Assembly (NCBI GenBank): GCA_002323995.1
Contig: DCQY01000078.1
Span: 44,998 to 89,813 of the forward strand
Source: Akkermansiaceae bacterium UBA1506
GTDB taxonomy: Bacteria; Verrucomicrobiota; Verrucomicrobiia; Verrucomicrobiales; DEV007
DNA: 44,816 nucleotides
Direction: 5' to 3'
The notes under the pieces were generated by a model, which saw only the letters and a list, made by a program, of their open reading frames with translations, searched no databases and was not told where the DNA came from. Positions 9,399-16,885 of the stretch are shown in pieces. Numbering within the stretch: position 1 is the first letter of the stretch; every line of letters starts with the position of its first letter. Made by a program: the position numbers and the translations under genes.

Positions 9399-9536
9399 TC
9401 ATACTCGAAAGCGTCGGCTGACTATCTTAATAAGTTTCAAGCGTTTCAAGATTGGCCATTTTTTTCTGTTTTTTGAGGAGGTGCGCTCCGATAACAACCG
9501 CTCAACAACATCGGGCTGATACTTTTGGGGATTCAC
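9399..9536 (-). CDS. Possible small basic protein, 45 aa
   Basis: A GTG-initiated frame of 45 codons. The N-terminal half (MNPQKYQPDVVERLLSER) reads like a real helical protein and the C-terminal half is strongly basic (KNRKKWPILKRLKLIKIVSR). A weak purine-rich AAGAAG lies about 7 bp before the GTG. I do not recognise the family. It could be a small nucleic-acid-binding or membrane-active peptide, the remnant of a longer gene, or a chance open frame; only the composition argues for it. Confidence 0.28.
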   Translation of the reverse strand: MNPQKYQPDVVERLLSERTSSKNRKKWPILKRLKLIKIVSRRFRV

Positions 9537-9696
9537 GATTCATCTTCTTTTTCCTAAAACTACCTGAGCTTCTGATCGTGTATTGGCTGGTCGCGATGCA
9601 AAATTGTAAATATGCGACAAATTAGGCCAGAAGGAGATCACGCGATAACGTCCACGGGCTTTTTATGCCAATCCTGCAACCTGAGCCCCGAGTCCC

Positions 9697-9749
9697 TGTT
9701 GCAAAAAACTTGCAATAAGCACTTGCACTAGTGCAAGTTTTTTGCAACA
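9697..9749. promoter_or_regulatory. TTGCA/TGCAA operator array before the His-rich outer-membrane gene
   Basis: Seen directly: an 18-bp perfect inverted repeat (left arm 9697-9714, right arm 9732-9749, 17 bp apart), and nested inside it a perfect 18-bp palindrome ACTTGCACTAGTGCAAGT at 9721-9738. Five TTGCA or TGCAA units occur in 53 bp; the outer pair on the left is spaced by 11 bp, one helical turn. It ends 36 bp before the ATG at 9786, where a repressor operator would be expected. A closely similar element precedes the MerC-like gene at 16867-16883. A metal-responsive regulator is the likeliest binder, by inference from the His-rich product. An RNA hairpin in the leader is the main alternative. 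Confidence 0.65.
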
Positions 9750-9785
9750 AGATTGGCGGATCTAATCCTTTTTAAAAATCCCTAC

Positions 9786-11081
9786 ATGAAATATTCACTA
9801 TTGCTCTCAACACTAGTAGCCTCTTTCTCGCTCTACTGCCCTCAACTCGCTCAGTCAGAAGAGTCTCACGAAGGTCACGATCACGACCATGCCGGACACG
9901 ATCATGGAAGTCACAGTCCCGCGGAAGACGCTTCTGACGATCACGCTGGACATGGTCACGACAATTCTAATGCTCTTGTCTTAAACGACGCAGCTCCAGG
10001 CTTCGTCACTGCAAACTTTTACATCATCGGAACAGCTGGCGCCTTCGAGTCAGGTAGTGAAGCAGGTGACTTCGCTACCACAGAGCACGACCCCCTTGGC
10101 GACGCTGTTTTCCAGGGACTCGACCTGAATCTCGACTTTTATTTCAATGAAGCCGTAGGTGCGAAAGTTTCCGGTTTTGGACATGAAGGAGAGGAAGAGT
10201 GGGAATATGAACTAGAGGAGGCAAAACTCGAAGTTGTTCTCAACGACAATCTCACAATCACAGCCGGCCAATTTTTGACAGCCTTTGGCAGTCAAAACGA
10301 AAAGCACCTGCACGCTTGGGACTTCGTTAACTCCAATCTCGCGGACGCCCGTATGCTCAACGAAGGAGAACTAGTCACCCGTGGAGCCGGGTTTACTTTT
10401 AGCCCCAGCGGCAATGGCGGTGCCGGTTCGCTATTTACATTTGAGATCGGCGAAGCCAACAGCCACGCTCATGCCCATGGTGAAGAAGAGGAAGAAGAAG
10501 AGGAAGAAGGAGAAGACCATTTTCATGCCGACGAAGGTGGCATTGAAGGAAACCTGCTTTCCCTCGATGTTGATGTTCCCCTTCCAACTGACGAGAATCT
10601 TATCTTCACGGGGTCTTTTGCCATCGGAGAAAACGGATTTGGCCGTAACACGGTAGCCTACGGGTTCGGTGCTCGCAAAATTTTCAATGGCTGTTTCGTA
10701 GACGGACATTGCACCAGCCACAGTCTCGGCAGTGGAGCCCTTCTATTAAGGGGAGACTTCATCGGCCGTCAAGTGAATGGAGCCTTTGAAAGCGGTGCTC
10801 TCGGTGATTTCAACGACTATGGCTTCTCTGCCTCTGCTCTATATGGGCTGTCAGACGATCTCACACTCGGTTTCCGCTATGGTTGGGTTTCTGATGTTGA
10901 TGTCGCCGAAATCGCCAGCCGTCATCGTTTCTCAACAGCCGCGACTGGCCGCTTTGGCCCGAATAACATGGTAAGTGCACGCGTCCAGTATGACTACAAC
11001 CATAGCGATGATCTCGCCAGCGAGCACGTTGCTTGGCTGCAGCTCACGGTTCATCTGAGCAACCACTACCACTCCCATTAA
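9786..11081 (+). CDS. Histidine-rich outer-membrane beta-barrel protein, likely metal-related
   Basis: Predicted porin-like outer-membrane protein of 431 residues; the ATG at 9786 is chosen over an in-frame TTG at 9753 because it gives a clean signal peptide (MKYSLLLSTLVASFSLYC). The mature N-terminus is a His/Asp cluster with ten His between residues 28 and 58 (HEGHDHDHAGHDHG). A second cluster near residue 225-245 joins HAHAHG to a run of nine Glu and EDHFHAD, and the protein ends in HLSNHYHSH. The rest alternates like a beta-barrel (LTLGFRYGW, NMVSARVQYDYNHSDD), so the second cluster probably sits in a loop or on the surface. Binding of zinc or a similar divalent cation is inferred, not shown. 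No TonB box or plug is obvious. It ends only 6 bp from the convergent dnaE2 stop. Confidence 0.8.
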   Translation: MKYSLLLSTLVASFSLYCPQLAQSEESHEGHDHDHAGHDHGSHSPAEDASDDHAGHGHDNSNALVLNDAAPGFVTANFYIIGTAGAFESGSEAGDFATTEHDPLGDAVFQGLDLNLDFYFNEAVGAKVSGFGHEGEEEWEYELEEAKLEVVLNDNLTITAGQFLTAFGSQNEKHLHAWDFVNSNLADARMLNEGELVTRGAGFTFSPSGNGGAGSLFTFEIGEANSHAHAHGEEEEEEEEEGEDHFHADEGGIEGNLLSLDVDVPLPTDENLIFTGSFAIGENGFGRNTVAYGFGARKIFNGCFVDGHCTSHSLGSGALLLRGDFIGRQVNGAFESGALGDFNDYGFSASALYGLSDDLTLGFRYGWVSDVDVAEIASRHRFSTAATGRFGPNNMVSARVQYDYNHSDDLASEHVAWLQLTVHLSNHYHSH

Positions 11082-11087
11082 AAAGAT

Positions 11088-14000
11088 TCAGTGAAAGTCG
11101 TGCGATCCGGCCGCGGGAATCTCGTGGCTGGTCGGAAGCGGCTCAACCCGATCTGCCACGAGGTGGGTGGCACCTTCCCTCTGCTGGACCGTTCCAGTGA
11201 CAAGGAGAAATGGTTCCGTCGTGATAGTGAGGCGGAACTCTTCAAACCGGTCCGGGTAGACAACGCTATTTGAAAGCCCCGTCTCATCCTCCAGCGTGAT
11301 AAAAACCACTCCCTTCCCTGTTCCGGGCCTCTGACGACAGATCACGGCTCCCGCTGTTGAGGCCCGACTTCCATCAGTTTGCTGACCAATCAAAGTCGCC
11401 GGCAAGACCGATTTCGGTAATGACGCTCGAACAAGACACATGGGATGACGCCCTGAGGTCAGACCCATTCCGGCATAATCCGCCTGAATCCGACTGTTGT
11501 AGGACATCTCCGGCAACGGAAAATCAGATGAATTGGCTGCCTTTGAAGGAATGCCACCACTGGTAATAATCGGAGAAGCAAACAGATCACCTTGCTCTAC
11601 TTCAGCTTTCTCCACCTGCCAAATTGCCTGACGCCTCGTACCGGCAAGCGCATTTAAGGCGCCGATGGAAGCCAACTGCCTCAATTGCCGGCGATCAAAT
11701 TTGGTCCGATGCCGAAAATCTGCCAGCGAATAGAACAGTTTCCGCTTCCGGGTTTCCAGCATCTGCTCAGTAGTCATTTCCTTCAAGCCTCGAACCGTTA
11801 ACAAGCCAAGCCGAATCGTTGAGTCGTCAAGAATTTCGCATCGCCAGCCAGATCGCATCACGCAAGGCGGCTCAAACCTCAATCCCCGACGCTTTCCCTC
11901 CTGCACCAGCGTGGACGGAGAATAAAAACCCATCGGCTGGTTGTTTAGTAACCCGGTATAAAACTCCACCGCCCGGTGCACTTTTAAATAACTGCTTGCG
12001 TAGGCCAAGATCCCAAAACTAATGGCATGAGATTCTGGAAATCCATAGAGCGCAAAGGATCCTATTGCCTCTACGATCTGTTCGGTGGTCTTTTGGGCTA
12101 CCCCGCGTTCCTGCAGCGCTGCCCGCAACTTATTTTCGACCCGCTTCATCCGCTCATGAGAACGATGAAACCCCATGGCCCGCCGAAGCTCTTCGGCCTC
12201 ACTGCCCGAAAAATTAGCCATGACCATAGCCATCTTGAGCACCTGTTCCTGAAACATTGGAATTCCCAAAGTGCGCTCCAGCGTTGGCTTGAGCTTTTCA
12301 TCAATGTAATCGATCGGCTGCCTTCCATTTCGACGTTCAAGATAAGGATGGGCCAACCCACCCGCGATAGGTCCCGGTCGCACAATCGCCACCTCCACCA
12401 CCACGTCATAAAAACAGCGGGGCTGCATCCGCCTGAGCGTATTCATCTGTGCGCGACTCTCGATTTGAAATACGCCAATCGTGTCCGCCGAGCACATTAA
12501 GTCATAGGTCGCTTCGTCATCGGTCGGCAACCGAGCCAAGTCAACCGGCCTACCGCGCTGCTGAGACAAGGTCAGGCTCTCCTGAATCACCGCCATCATA
12601 CCAAGCCCTAACAAATCCACCTTAATAATCCCCATATCTTCGCAGTCATTCTTGTCCCATTGCGCCACAGTCCGATCAGGCATGCTGGCATTCTCCAACG
12701 GCATCACCGCATCCAGTTCGCCCTGACTAATAATCATCCCGCCTGAGTGCTGCCCCAGATGTCGGGGCAAGCCGTAAATCTGGGCATAGAGTTCGGCCAA
12801 AGCACGCGACCTTGGATGATCAGCTCCAATACCGGACTGCTCGACTTGATTTTCAAAACTCAGGGTCTGCTTGTAATCTCCGCTGGCATAAAGGTCCGAA
12901 AAACGACTCAGCATCTCCTCAGGAAACTCCAAGACTTTGCCAATCTCACGCACCGCGCTGCGACCCCGATAGGTAATAACGTTAGCCGTCATCGCGGCTC
13001 CACAACGTCCGTAGCGCCGATATACCTCTTGGATGACCTTCTCACGCTGATTCCCACTGGGGAGATCCAGATCAATATCAGGCCAGGATTTGCGTCCTTC
13101 ACTGAGAAACCGCTCAAACAAGAGCCGACTGCCAATCGGATCCACCGGCGTGATTCCGAGACTGTAACACACCGCGCTGTTGGCAGCACTTCCCCGCCCC
13201 TGCACCATGATACCATTCTCCCGGCAATACTGGATCAGGCTCCAGACAATCAAAAAATAACCACTGAAGCCTAGTTTAACGATAAGATTTAGCTCCCGCT
13301 GAATCTGCTTCTTGATCTGACGCGTCGGCTTGCCGTAGCGCTCCCGAACCCCACGCCACGCTAGTTCTGATAAGTAAGTGTCCATTGAATGTCCAGGGGG
13401 CACCGAATATTGAGGGAATTCGTAGCCCAATTTCTCGAGCGAAAAGTCCAATTGCTCGAACAGCCGGACCGAATTGATCACCGCTTCAGGAAGGTCATGA
13501 AAAAGCTGGGTCATCATCGAACCAGCCTTGATATGGCGCTCCGAATTCACGGCCAGTTCGCGGCCGGCTGCATCTAGGGTCGAGTGAAGCCTCAGGCAGG
13601 TGAACACATCTTGAACCTGACGGTTTTTCGGCACGGCGTAACAAGGTCCATTGGTCGCTAGCAAAGGTAGCCCATACGCTGCGGCTAGATCACGCTTTGC
13701 TCTCACCTTTGCCTCTTCTCCACGAATGGAATGTCGCTGCACCTCAACCCAGAGTCGCTGCTCGGGCACATAGCGCTTTAACTGCTTCATAGCCCGCTCC
13801 ATCTCACCGGGTCCACCCCGCTTCCAGGCTGCGTCCAGTGGCCCTTCATCGTCTCCGGTCAACACTGCTACATCATCGACCACTTCCTCCAGTTCTGACC
13901 AAGCCAATAAGCACTCCCCCTTGGGAGAACGTAGCTGTGCGCGAGTAATAAGACGAGAGACGCCCCGGTAGCCACGCCGATTCCGAATCAATAAGGGTAA

Positions 14001-14225
14001 GACAGATCCGTCAGTCATGCTCAATTCAGTTCCTACGACGGCACGAAAACCGTTCTCAAGTGAGCGCTGATGAAATCTCACGGAGCCATAAAAACCATCC
14101 CGATCGCAGAGAGCTACCCCCGGAAGGTCCAATTGACCGGCACGGTCAGCCATGGCTTCCGGCTGCGAAGCTCCACGCAAAAAGCTGAAAGCACTGCGAG
14201 CATGAAGCTCAATGTAATCACTCAT
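11088..14225 (-). CDS. dnaE2: Error-prone DNA polymerase III alpha subunit DnaE2
   Basis: C-family polymerase that performs SOS mutagenesis and lesion bypass together with ImuA and ImuB. The 1045-residue length matches DnaE2 rather than the longer replicative DnaE1. It starts with a PHP domain (IELHARSAFSFLRGASQPE); the polymerase palm follows with GSAANSAVCYSLGITPVDP, the catalytic PDIDLDLPSG motif at about residue 405-414 and VDLLGLGMM. Then come the fingers (IGVFQIESRAQM, ALYGFPESHA), a helix-hairpin-helix segment and a C-terminal OB fold (GKGVVFITLEDETG). Catalytic carboxylates look intact. The ATG overlaps the imuB stop by 8 bp, which suggests coupled translation. It is the last gene of the imuA-imuB-dnaE2 operon and should be under the LexA box at 16507-16532. 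Confidence 0.96.
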   Translation of the reverse strand: MSDYIELHARSAFSFLRGASQPEAMADRAGQLDLPGVALCDRDGFYGSVRFHQRSLENGFRAVVGTELSMTDGSVLPLLIRNRRGYRGVSRLITRAQLRSPKGECLLAWSELEEVVDDVAVLTGDDEGPLDAAWKRGGPGEMERAMKQLKRYVPEQRLWVEVQRHSIRGEEAKVRAKRDLAAAYGLPLLATNGPCYAVPKNRQVQDVFTCLRLHSTLDAAGRELAVNSERHIKAGSMMTQLFHDLPEAVINSVRLFEQLDFSLEKLGYEFPQYSVPPGHSMDTYLSELAWRGVRERYGKPTRQIKKQIQRELNLIVKLGFSGYFLIVWSLIQYCRENGIMVQGRGSAANSAVCYSLGITPVDPIGSRLLFERFLSEGRKSWPDIDLDLPSGNQREKVIQEVYRRYGRCGAAMTANVITYRGRSAVREIGKVLEFPEEMLSRFSDLYASGDYKQTLSFENQVEQSGIGADHPRSRALAELYAQIYGLPRHLGQHSGGMIISQGELDAVMPLENASMPDRTVAQWDKNDCEDMGIIKVDLLGLGMMAVIQESLTLSQQRGRPVDLARLPTDDEATYDLMCSADTIGVFQIESRAQMNTLRRMQPRCFYDVVVEVAIVRPGPIAGGLAHPYLERRNGRQPIDYIDEKLKPTLERTLGIPMFQEQVLKMAMVMANFSGSEAEELRRAMGFHRSHERMKRVENKLRAALQERGVAQKTTEQIVEAIGSFALYGFPESHAISFGILAYASSYLKVHRAVEFYTGLLNNQPMGFYSPSTLVQEGKRRGLRFEPPCVMRSGWRCEILDDSTIRLGLLTVRGLKEMTTEQMLETRKRKLFYSLADFRHRTKFDRRQLRQLASIGALNALAGTRRQAIWQVEKAEVEQGDLFASPIITSGGIPSKAANSSDFPLPEMSYNSRIQADYAGMGLTSGRHPMCLVRASLPKSVLPATLIGQQTDGSRASTAGAVICRQRPGTGKGVVFITLEDETGLSNSVVYPDRFEEFRLTITTEPFLLVTGTVQQREGATHLVADRVEPLPTSHEIPAAGSHDFH

Positions 14226-15729
14226 AATAACCCTCTACTTCCCACTCGCCCCGACACTCCACCAAGCGAAACAGTCCCTGCTTCATGACCTCCACATCCC
14301 ATTCCGAACGCATCCATTCTCGGCCGCGATGCCACCAATCCCCTTCACTGCGCCATGGTCCTGAAGCATTAACAATAATACCAGAGACCCGGGGAGAATG
14401 AATCTGCAATGGCCTCTCTCCTTGCAGCATGACTCGCGCCTGAATCGCAGTTGCATACCGACGCAGAACCAGCCCAATCGTCGGGGGCCCGCAATGCTCT
14501 CTAACTTCCTCGATCTCGTCTGGTAACGATACCAGCTGAAACACCCCTGGCAGATGAGAATCGAGGGATCGGATTGCCCCCACCCGATCAGTCCCAACAA
14601 GCCGACGCAGACGTTTCATAGTGTCCTCGAACTGGAACCGATTCCGCAACCCCGCACCAAACAGTTGCCGCTGTGATGCCACAGGATCCGATGGCTCAAA
14701 TCGTAGACGAACCGCTTCGACTGCTGCTTTCATCTCCAGCGCCTCGAGGTGACTGCTGACGAGTCGAAATAGCACCATTTCATCGAGTAAAGGTTCTGGT
14801 AGCGACAGGCGCTTCGCATAACATCCCCCATCGGCATAGGAAATCAGTAGGTGCACTGCGATCACCGCGCGCCCAGTCTGCTCAACCCGGGATGAGAGCC
14901 CTTTAATAAAACGATTTAACACAAAAAGCAGGGACTCACGGTCACAAACCTCGTAATCAAAGTCGTGATGCTCTTCAAAGAGCTGTTCCAATCTAGCCAG
15001 CTTCAACGGTCGTCGCAATCGTCCCGTTAATCGCAGCCACAACTTGACTCCCTCTTCGCCAAGACGTGAAGCCACTGCCTCTCGTTGCAGTCTCGCGAAA
15101 GCCCCAAGGGTTTCAATGCCCCATAGCCGAAGCCGCTCATTCAAGTCCTCTCCCGTCTCGGCCGCCGTTAGAGGCAATCCGTCAAGCAATTCAATGCGAT
15201 TGTCTCGATGGAGATGCCAGAGCGAACCGCCCTTTTGCCAGGCAGCCAACGCTGCAATCCTCGCTAAAGATGGAGTTTCCCCTACGCCAACCGCCACTTC
15301 AAATCCGACATCGTAAAGCCGCCCCCGAATACGGCGACCGCTTTCCAGCCAAGCCTCTTCCACCTGAGTCGACAAGTCGAGTGTCAGCAAACCTGGTTCG
15401 GTCTCTTCAACCCCCGGAACCCACCCAAGGGCGGTTTCCAGGAGACATCTTCCGGCAGCCAACTCACCGGAAGCCGACGGCCGCTCCACTCGCAAAGCTG
15501 GACAACGAGCCAGAGCTTGCACGGTCTTCATCGCCACGTCGACACCCTCACGGGATGCGGCGACATTGCGAGCCAGCACGATCGACTGTCGCTGCTGGTC
15601 ATCGACCAGAGCCACCGGATCCTCACGCCAATTTACCCGTCTTACCACGGCCTGAAGCCGAAAATCCGGACACCAGATCACGGCATAACCCGACACATTA
15701 CCATCAACTGCTTCGCCTATTCGATGCAT
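14218..15729 (-). CDS. imuB: ImuB, Y-family polymerase-like mutasome protein
   Basis: ImuB is a catalytically inactive Y-family homologue that tethers DnaE2 to the sliding clamp during SOS mutagenesis. The 503-residue protein begins near YAVIWCPDFRLQAVVRR, where active Y-family enzymes have an aspartate followed by FFASVE; the second acidic pair is also not in place (TLDLSTQVEE). This loss is the expected ImuB pattern. The C-terminal part carries SQRQLFGAG at about residue 352-360, a good candidate clamp-binding motif (QxxLF type). Position between imuA (28 bp upstream) and dnaE2 (8-bp overlap) supports the call. Expression should follow the upstream LexA box. A functional DinB is unlikely because of the missing residues. 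Confidence 0.92.
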   Translation of the reverse strand: MHRIGEAVDGNVSGYAVIWCPDFRLQAVVRRVNWREDPVALVDDQQRQSIVLARNVAASREGVDVAMKTVQALARCPALRVERPSASGELAAGRCLLETALGWVPGVEETEPGLLTLDLSTQVEEAWLESGRRIRGRLYDVGFEVAVGVGETPSLARIAALAAWQKGGSLWHLHRDNRIELLDGLPLTAAETGEDLNERLRLWGIETLGAFARLQREAVASRLGEEGVKLWLRLTGRLRRPLKLARLEQLFEEHHDFDYEVCDRESLLFVLNRFIKGLSSRVEQTGRAVIAVHLLISYADGGCYAKRLSLPEPLLDEMVLFRLVSSHLEALEMKAAVEAVRLRFEPSDPVASQRQLFGAGLRNRFQFEDTMKRLRRLVGTDRVGAIRSLDSHLPGVFQLVSLPDEIEEVREHCGPPTIGLVLRRYATAIQARVMLQGERPLQIHSPRVSGIIVNASGPWRSEGDWWHRGREWMRSEWDVEVMKQGLFRLVECRGEWEVEGYYE

Positions 15730-15757
15730 CTACGCCTGTCGTTTCCAAGCTCTGACC

Positions 15758-16504
15758 CTAACCAACCGCCAAGATTTCGCCACGACAATCCTCCCAAGGA
15801 CGGCGCTTACATTCCGGCGCAACCACCTGCGATCGCTGAAAACGTATCGAAGCCTTCAGCACCTCGCGCTCGCCTTCGAGACTTTCCCACGAAAGACGTT
15901 CTTTTAATTCGAGACGCTGCTTTGCCACTGCCGTCACCGCCTGACGCGCAAAAAGTAGCGCCACTGATTCACGCTGTCTTAACTGTCCAAGAACGCGATA
16001 CCACTGGCTTGCCCTGACCGAACGCCAATCCGACGGTTCACTGTCACGAAGGTCTATCAGAAAAAGAAAGAAGTTCTCATCTCGCGAAACCACATCTAGA
16101 GCTTCAATCGCTTCCTTGGCGGATGCACAGCCTACCCAGAGCAAAGTCTCCAGATCATTGGCAGAAAAACCTTCCATGGAAAACCCCTGACCCACGTCCA
16201 GAAGCATGACGTAACGCCGCTCCTGCCTCGCCCGGGCCAGGAGTTGCGCCATAACGAGACCACTACCCGTCGATACCTCAGGCGCGATTAACTCGGTAAG
16301 TTGTCCTTGCGCCCAACCACCACCGAGCGAAGCGTCCCAGTCCTCCCGACCGGATGACCAGCGGCTTTCCCGCCTTTGCTGTTCGTCTAATAATTCGGCC
16401 CCTGATGTGATTTTCTGCCCCAGTTCCTCTCCCAGCTGTTGACGGAGAGACTGAAGTGCGACGACCTTGTCCAAAGCAACTTTTTCACTATTTTTCATCC
16501 GCAT
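15758..16504 (-). CDS. imuA: ImuA, RecA-like mutasome accessory protein
   Basis: First gene of the SOS mutasome operon. ImuA proteins resemble RecA/SulA and modulate ImuB-DnaE2; here the protein has 248 residues. The WDASLGGGWAQGQLTELI segment aligns in style with the RecA-fold core of ImuA, but the P-loop is degenerate (EVSTGSGLV, no GKT/S lysine), so ATP binding is doubtful. YVMLLDVGQGF and ENFFLFLIDLRD look like the following core strands. Identity rests largely on order and spacing: imuB begins 28 bp downstream. The ATG at 16504 lies only 2 bp after a LexA box; a second ATG at 16498 is equally possible, and neither has a good Shine-Dalgarno sequence. Confidence 0.88.
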   Translation of the reverse strand: MRMKNSEKVALDKVVALQSLRQQLGEELGQKITSGAELLDEQQRRESRWSSGREDWDASLGGGWAQGQLTELIAPEVSTGSGLVMAQLLARARQERRYVMLLDVGQGFSMEGFSANDLETLLWVGCASAKEAIEALDVVSRDENFFLFLIDLRDSEPSDWRSVRASQWYRVLGQLRQRESVALLFARQAVTAVAKQRLELKERLSWESLEGEREVLKASIRFQRSQVVAPECKRRPWEDCRGEILAVG

Positions 16505-16506
16505 TT

Positions 16507-16532
16507 AAATACTGTTCATTTAAACAGTATTT
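16507..16532 (-). promoter_or_regulatory. LexA box (SOS operator) of imuA-imuB-dnaE2
   Basis: A perfect inverted repeat with 9-bp arms AAATACTGT and ACAGTATTT around an 8-bp centre. The core at 16513-16526 reads TGTTC-ATTT-AAACA, nine of ten defined bases of the reported verrucomicrobial LexA motif TGTTC-N4-GAACA. The same repeat also fits the enterobacterial CTGT-N8-ACAG pattern at 16512-16527. On the minus strand a weak -35 (TTGCAG) sits 17 bp before TACTGT inside the box, so LexA would cover the -10 region. Confidence 0.88.
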
Positions 16533-16682
16533 GAAGATTCCTCATCCTGCAAGGCCGAAGGTGCCATTTCCTCAGCAGAACTTATAACTGCGTGACAACC
16601 CGCTTCGAAATCAGCTCGCCTTGCGCTCAATACCCCAATTTTCATGACCCTTCACGGCTAAGGCTATAAGAATCTCCATAAG

Positions 16683-16850
16683 GTGGGAGCGGCGATTGAC
16701 GCAGGCAGTCGAATCGTTAAATTTGATTCTCTTTTCAAACTGACTCCTCATCCAAATATGATTGCCCGGGATCTGTTGGATGACCTACAAAAGCTCTCAG
16801 GCCTCACAGAGTCTAATCGCAACAGGCCAAGCGCATATTTACACGTATGA
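16683..16850 (+). CDS. Possible small protein, 55 aa
   Basis: A GTG-started frame in the divergent imuA / MerC-like intergenic region. The sequence (GAAIDAGSRIVKFDS, then PHPNMIARDLLDDLQKLSG) has the composition of a soluble helical protein and balanced codon use. There is no clear ribosome-binding site; AAGG overlaps the start itself. The frame is open for eight more codons upstream of the GTG. No family recognised. It could be a decayed gene fragment or chance. Confidence 0.25.
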   Translation: MGAAIDAGSRIVKFDSLFKLTPHPNMIARDLLDDLQKLSGLTESNRNRPSAYLHV

Positions 16851-16857
16851 CTTGAAA

Positions 16858-16883
16858 TATAATTTAACGCAAGTATCATGCAA
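16858..16883 (+). promoter_or_regulatory. Promoter and TTGCA-type operator of the MerC-like gene
   Basis: A perfect -10 hexamer TATAAT lies at 16858-16863, so transcription should start near 16870, leaving a leader of only about 15 bases. Overlapping the expected start, at 16867-16883, is the element that on the minus strand reads TTGCATGATACTTGCGT: two TTGC units 11 bp apart. Twelve of 17 positions match the left element (TTGCAAAAAACTTGCAA) upstream of the His-rich outer-membrane gene. The placement fits a repressor site. No good -35 was found. Confidence 0.55.
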
Positions 16884-16885
16884 TT

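Larger units (their letters stand above)
9286..9785. other. 500-bp intergenic region between divergent genes
   Basis: No confident gene lies here. The region must hold the promoters of the leftward PSD1/DUF1501 unit and the rightward His-rich outer-membrane gene. It contains a possible 45-residue basic ORF on the minus strand (9399-9536) and, at its right edge, the TTGCA/TGCAA array described separately. The section around 9537-9690 is AT-rich with no structure that I can assign. Confidence 0.6.
16533..16885. other. Intergenic region between imuA and the MerC-like gene
   Basis: About 350 bp between divergent genes. It should hold the imuA promoter on the left, just outside the LexA box, and the MerC-like promoter on the right (TATAAT at 16858-16863). 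The middle contains only a possible 55-codon frame at 16683-16850. No terminator, repeat or RNA gene was recognised. Confidence 0.6.

Noticed and set aside
9697..9749. The large inverted repeat considered as a rho-independent terminator for the leftward or rightward genes.
   Set aside because: The stem is AT-rich, the loop long, and it lies in a promoter region upstream of both genes, so an operator is a better reading.
10431..10721. A 96-codon frame antisense to the His/Glu-rich loop of the outer-membrane gene.
   Set aside because: It is the reverse reading of a GAA/GAG-rich stretch, giving a Phe/Leu run; a shadow of the real gene.
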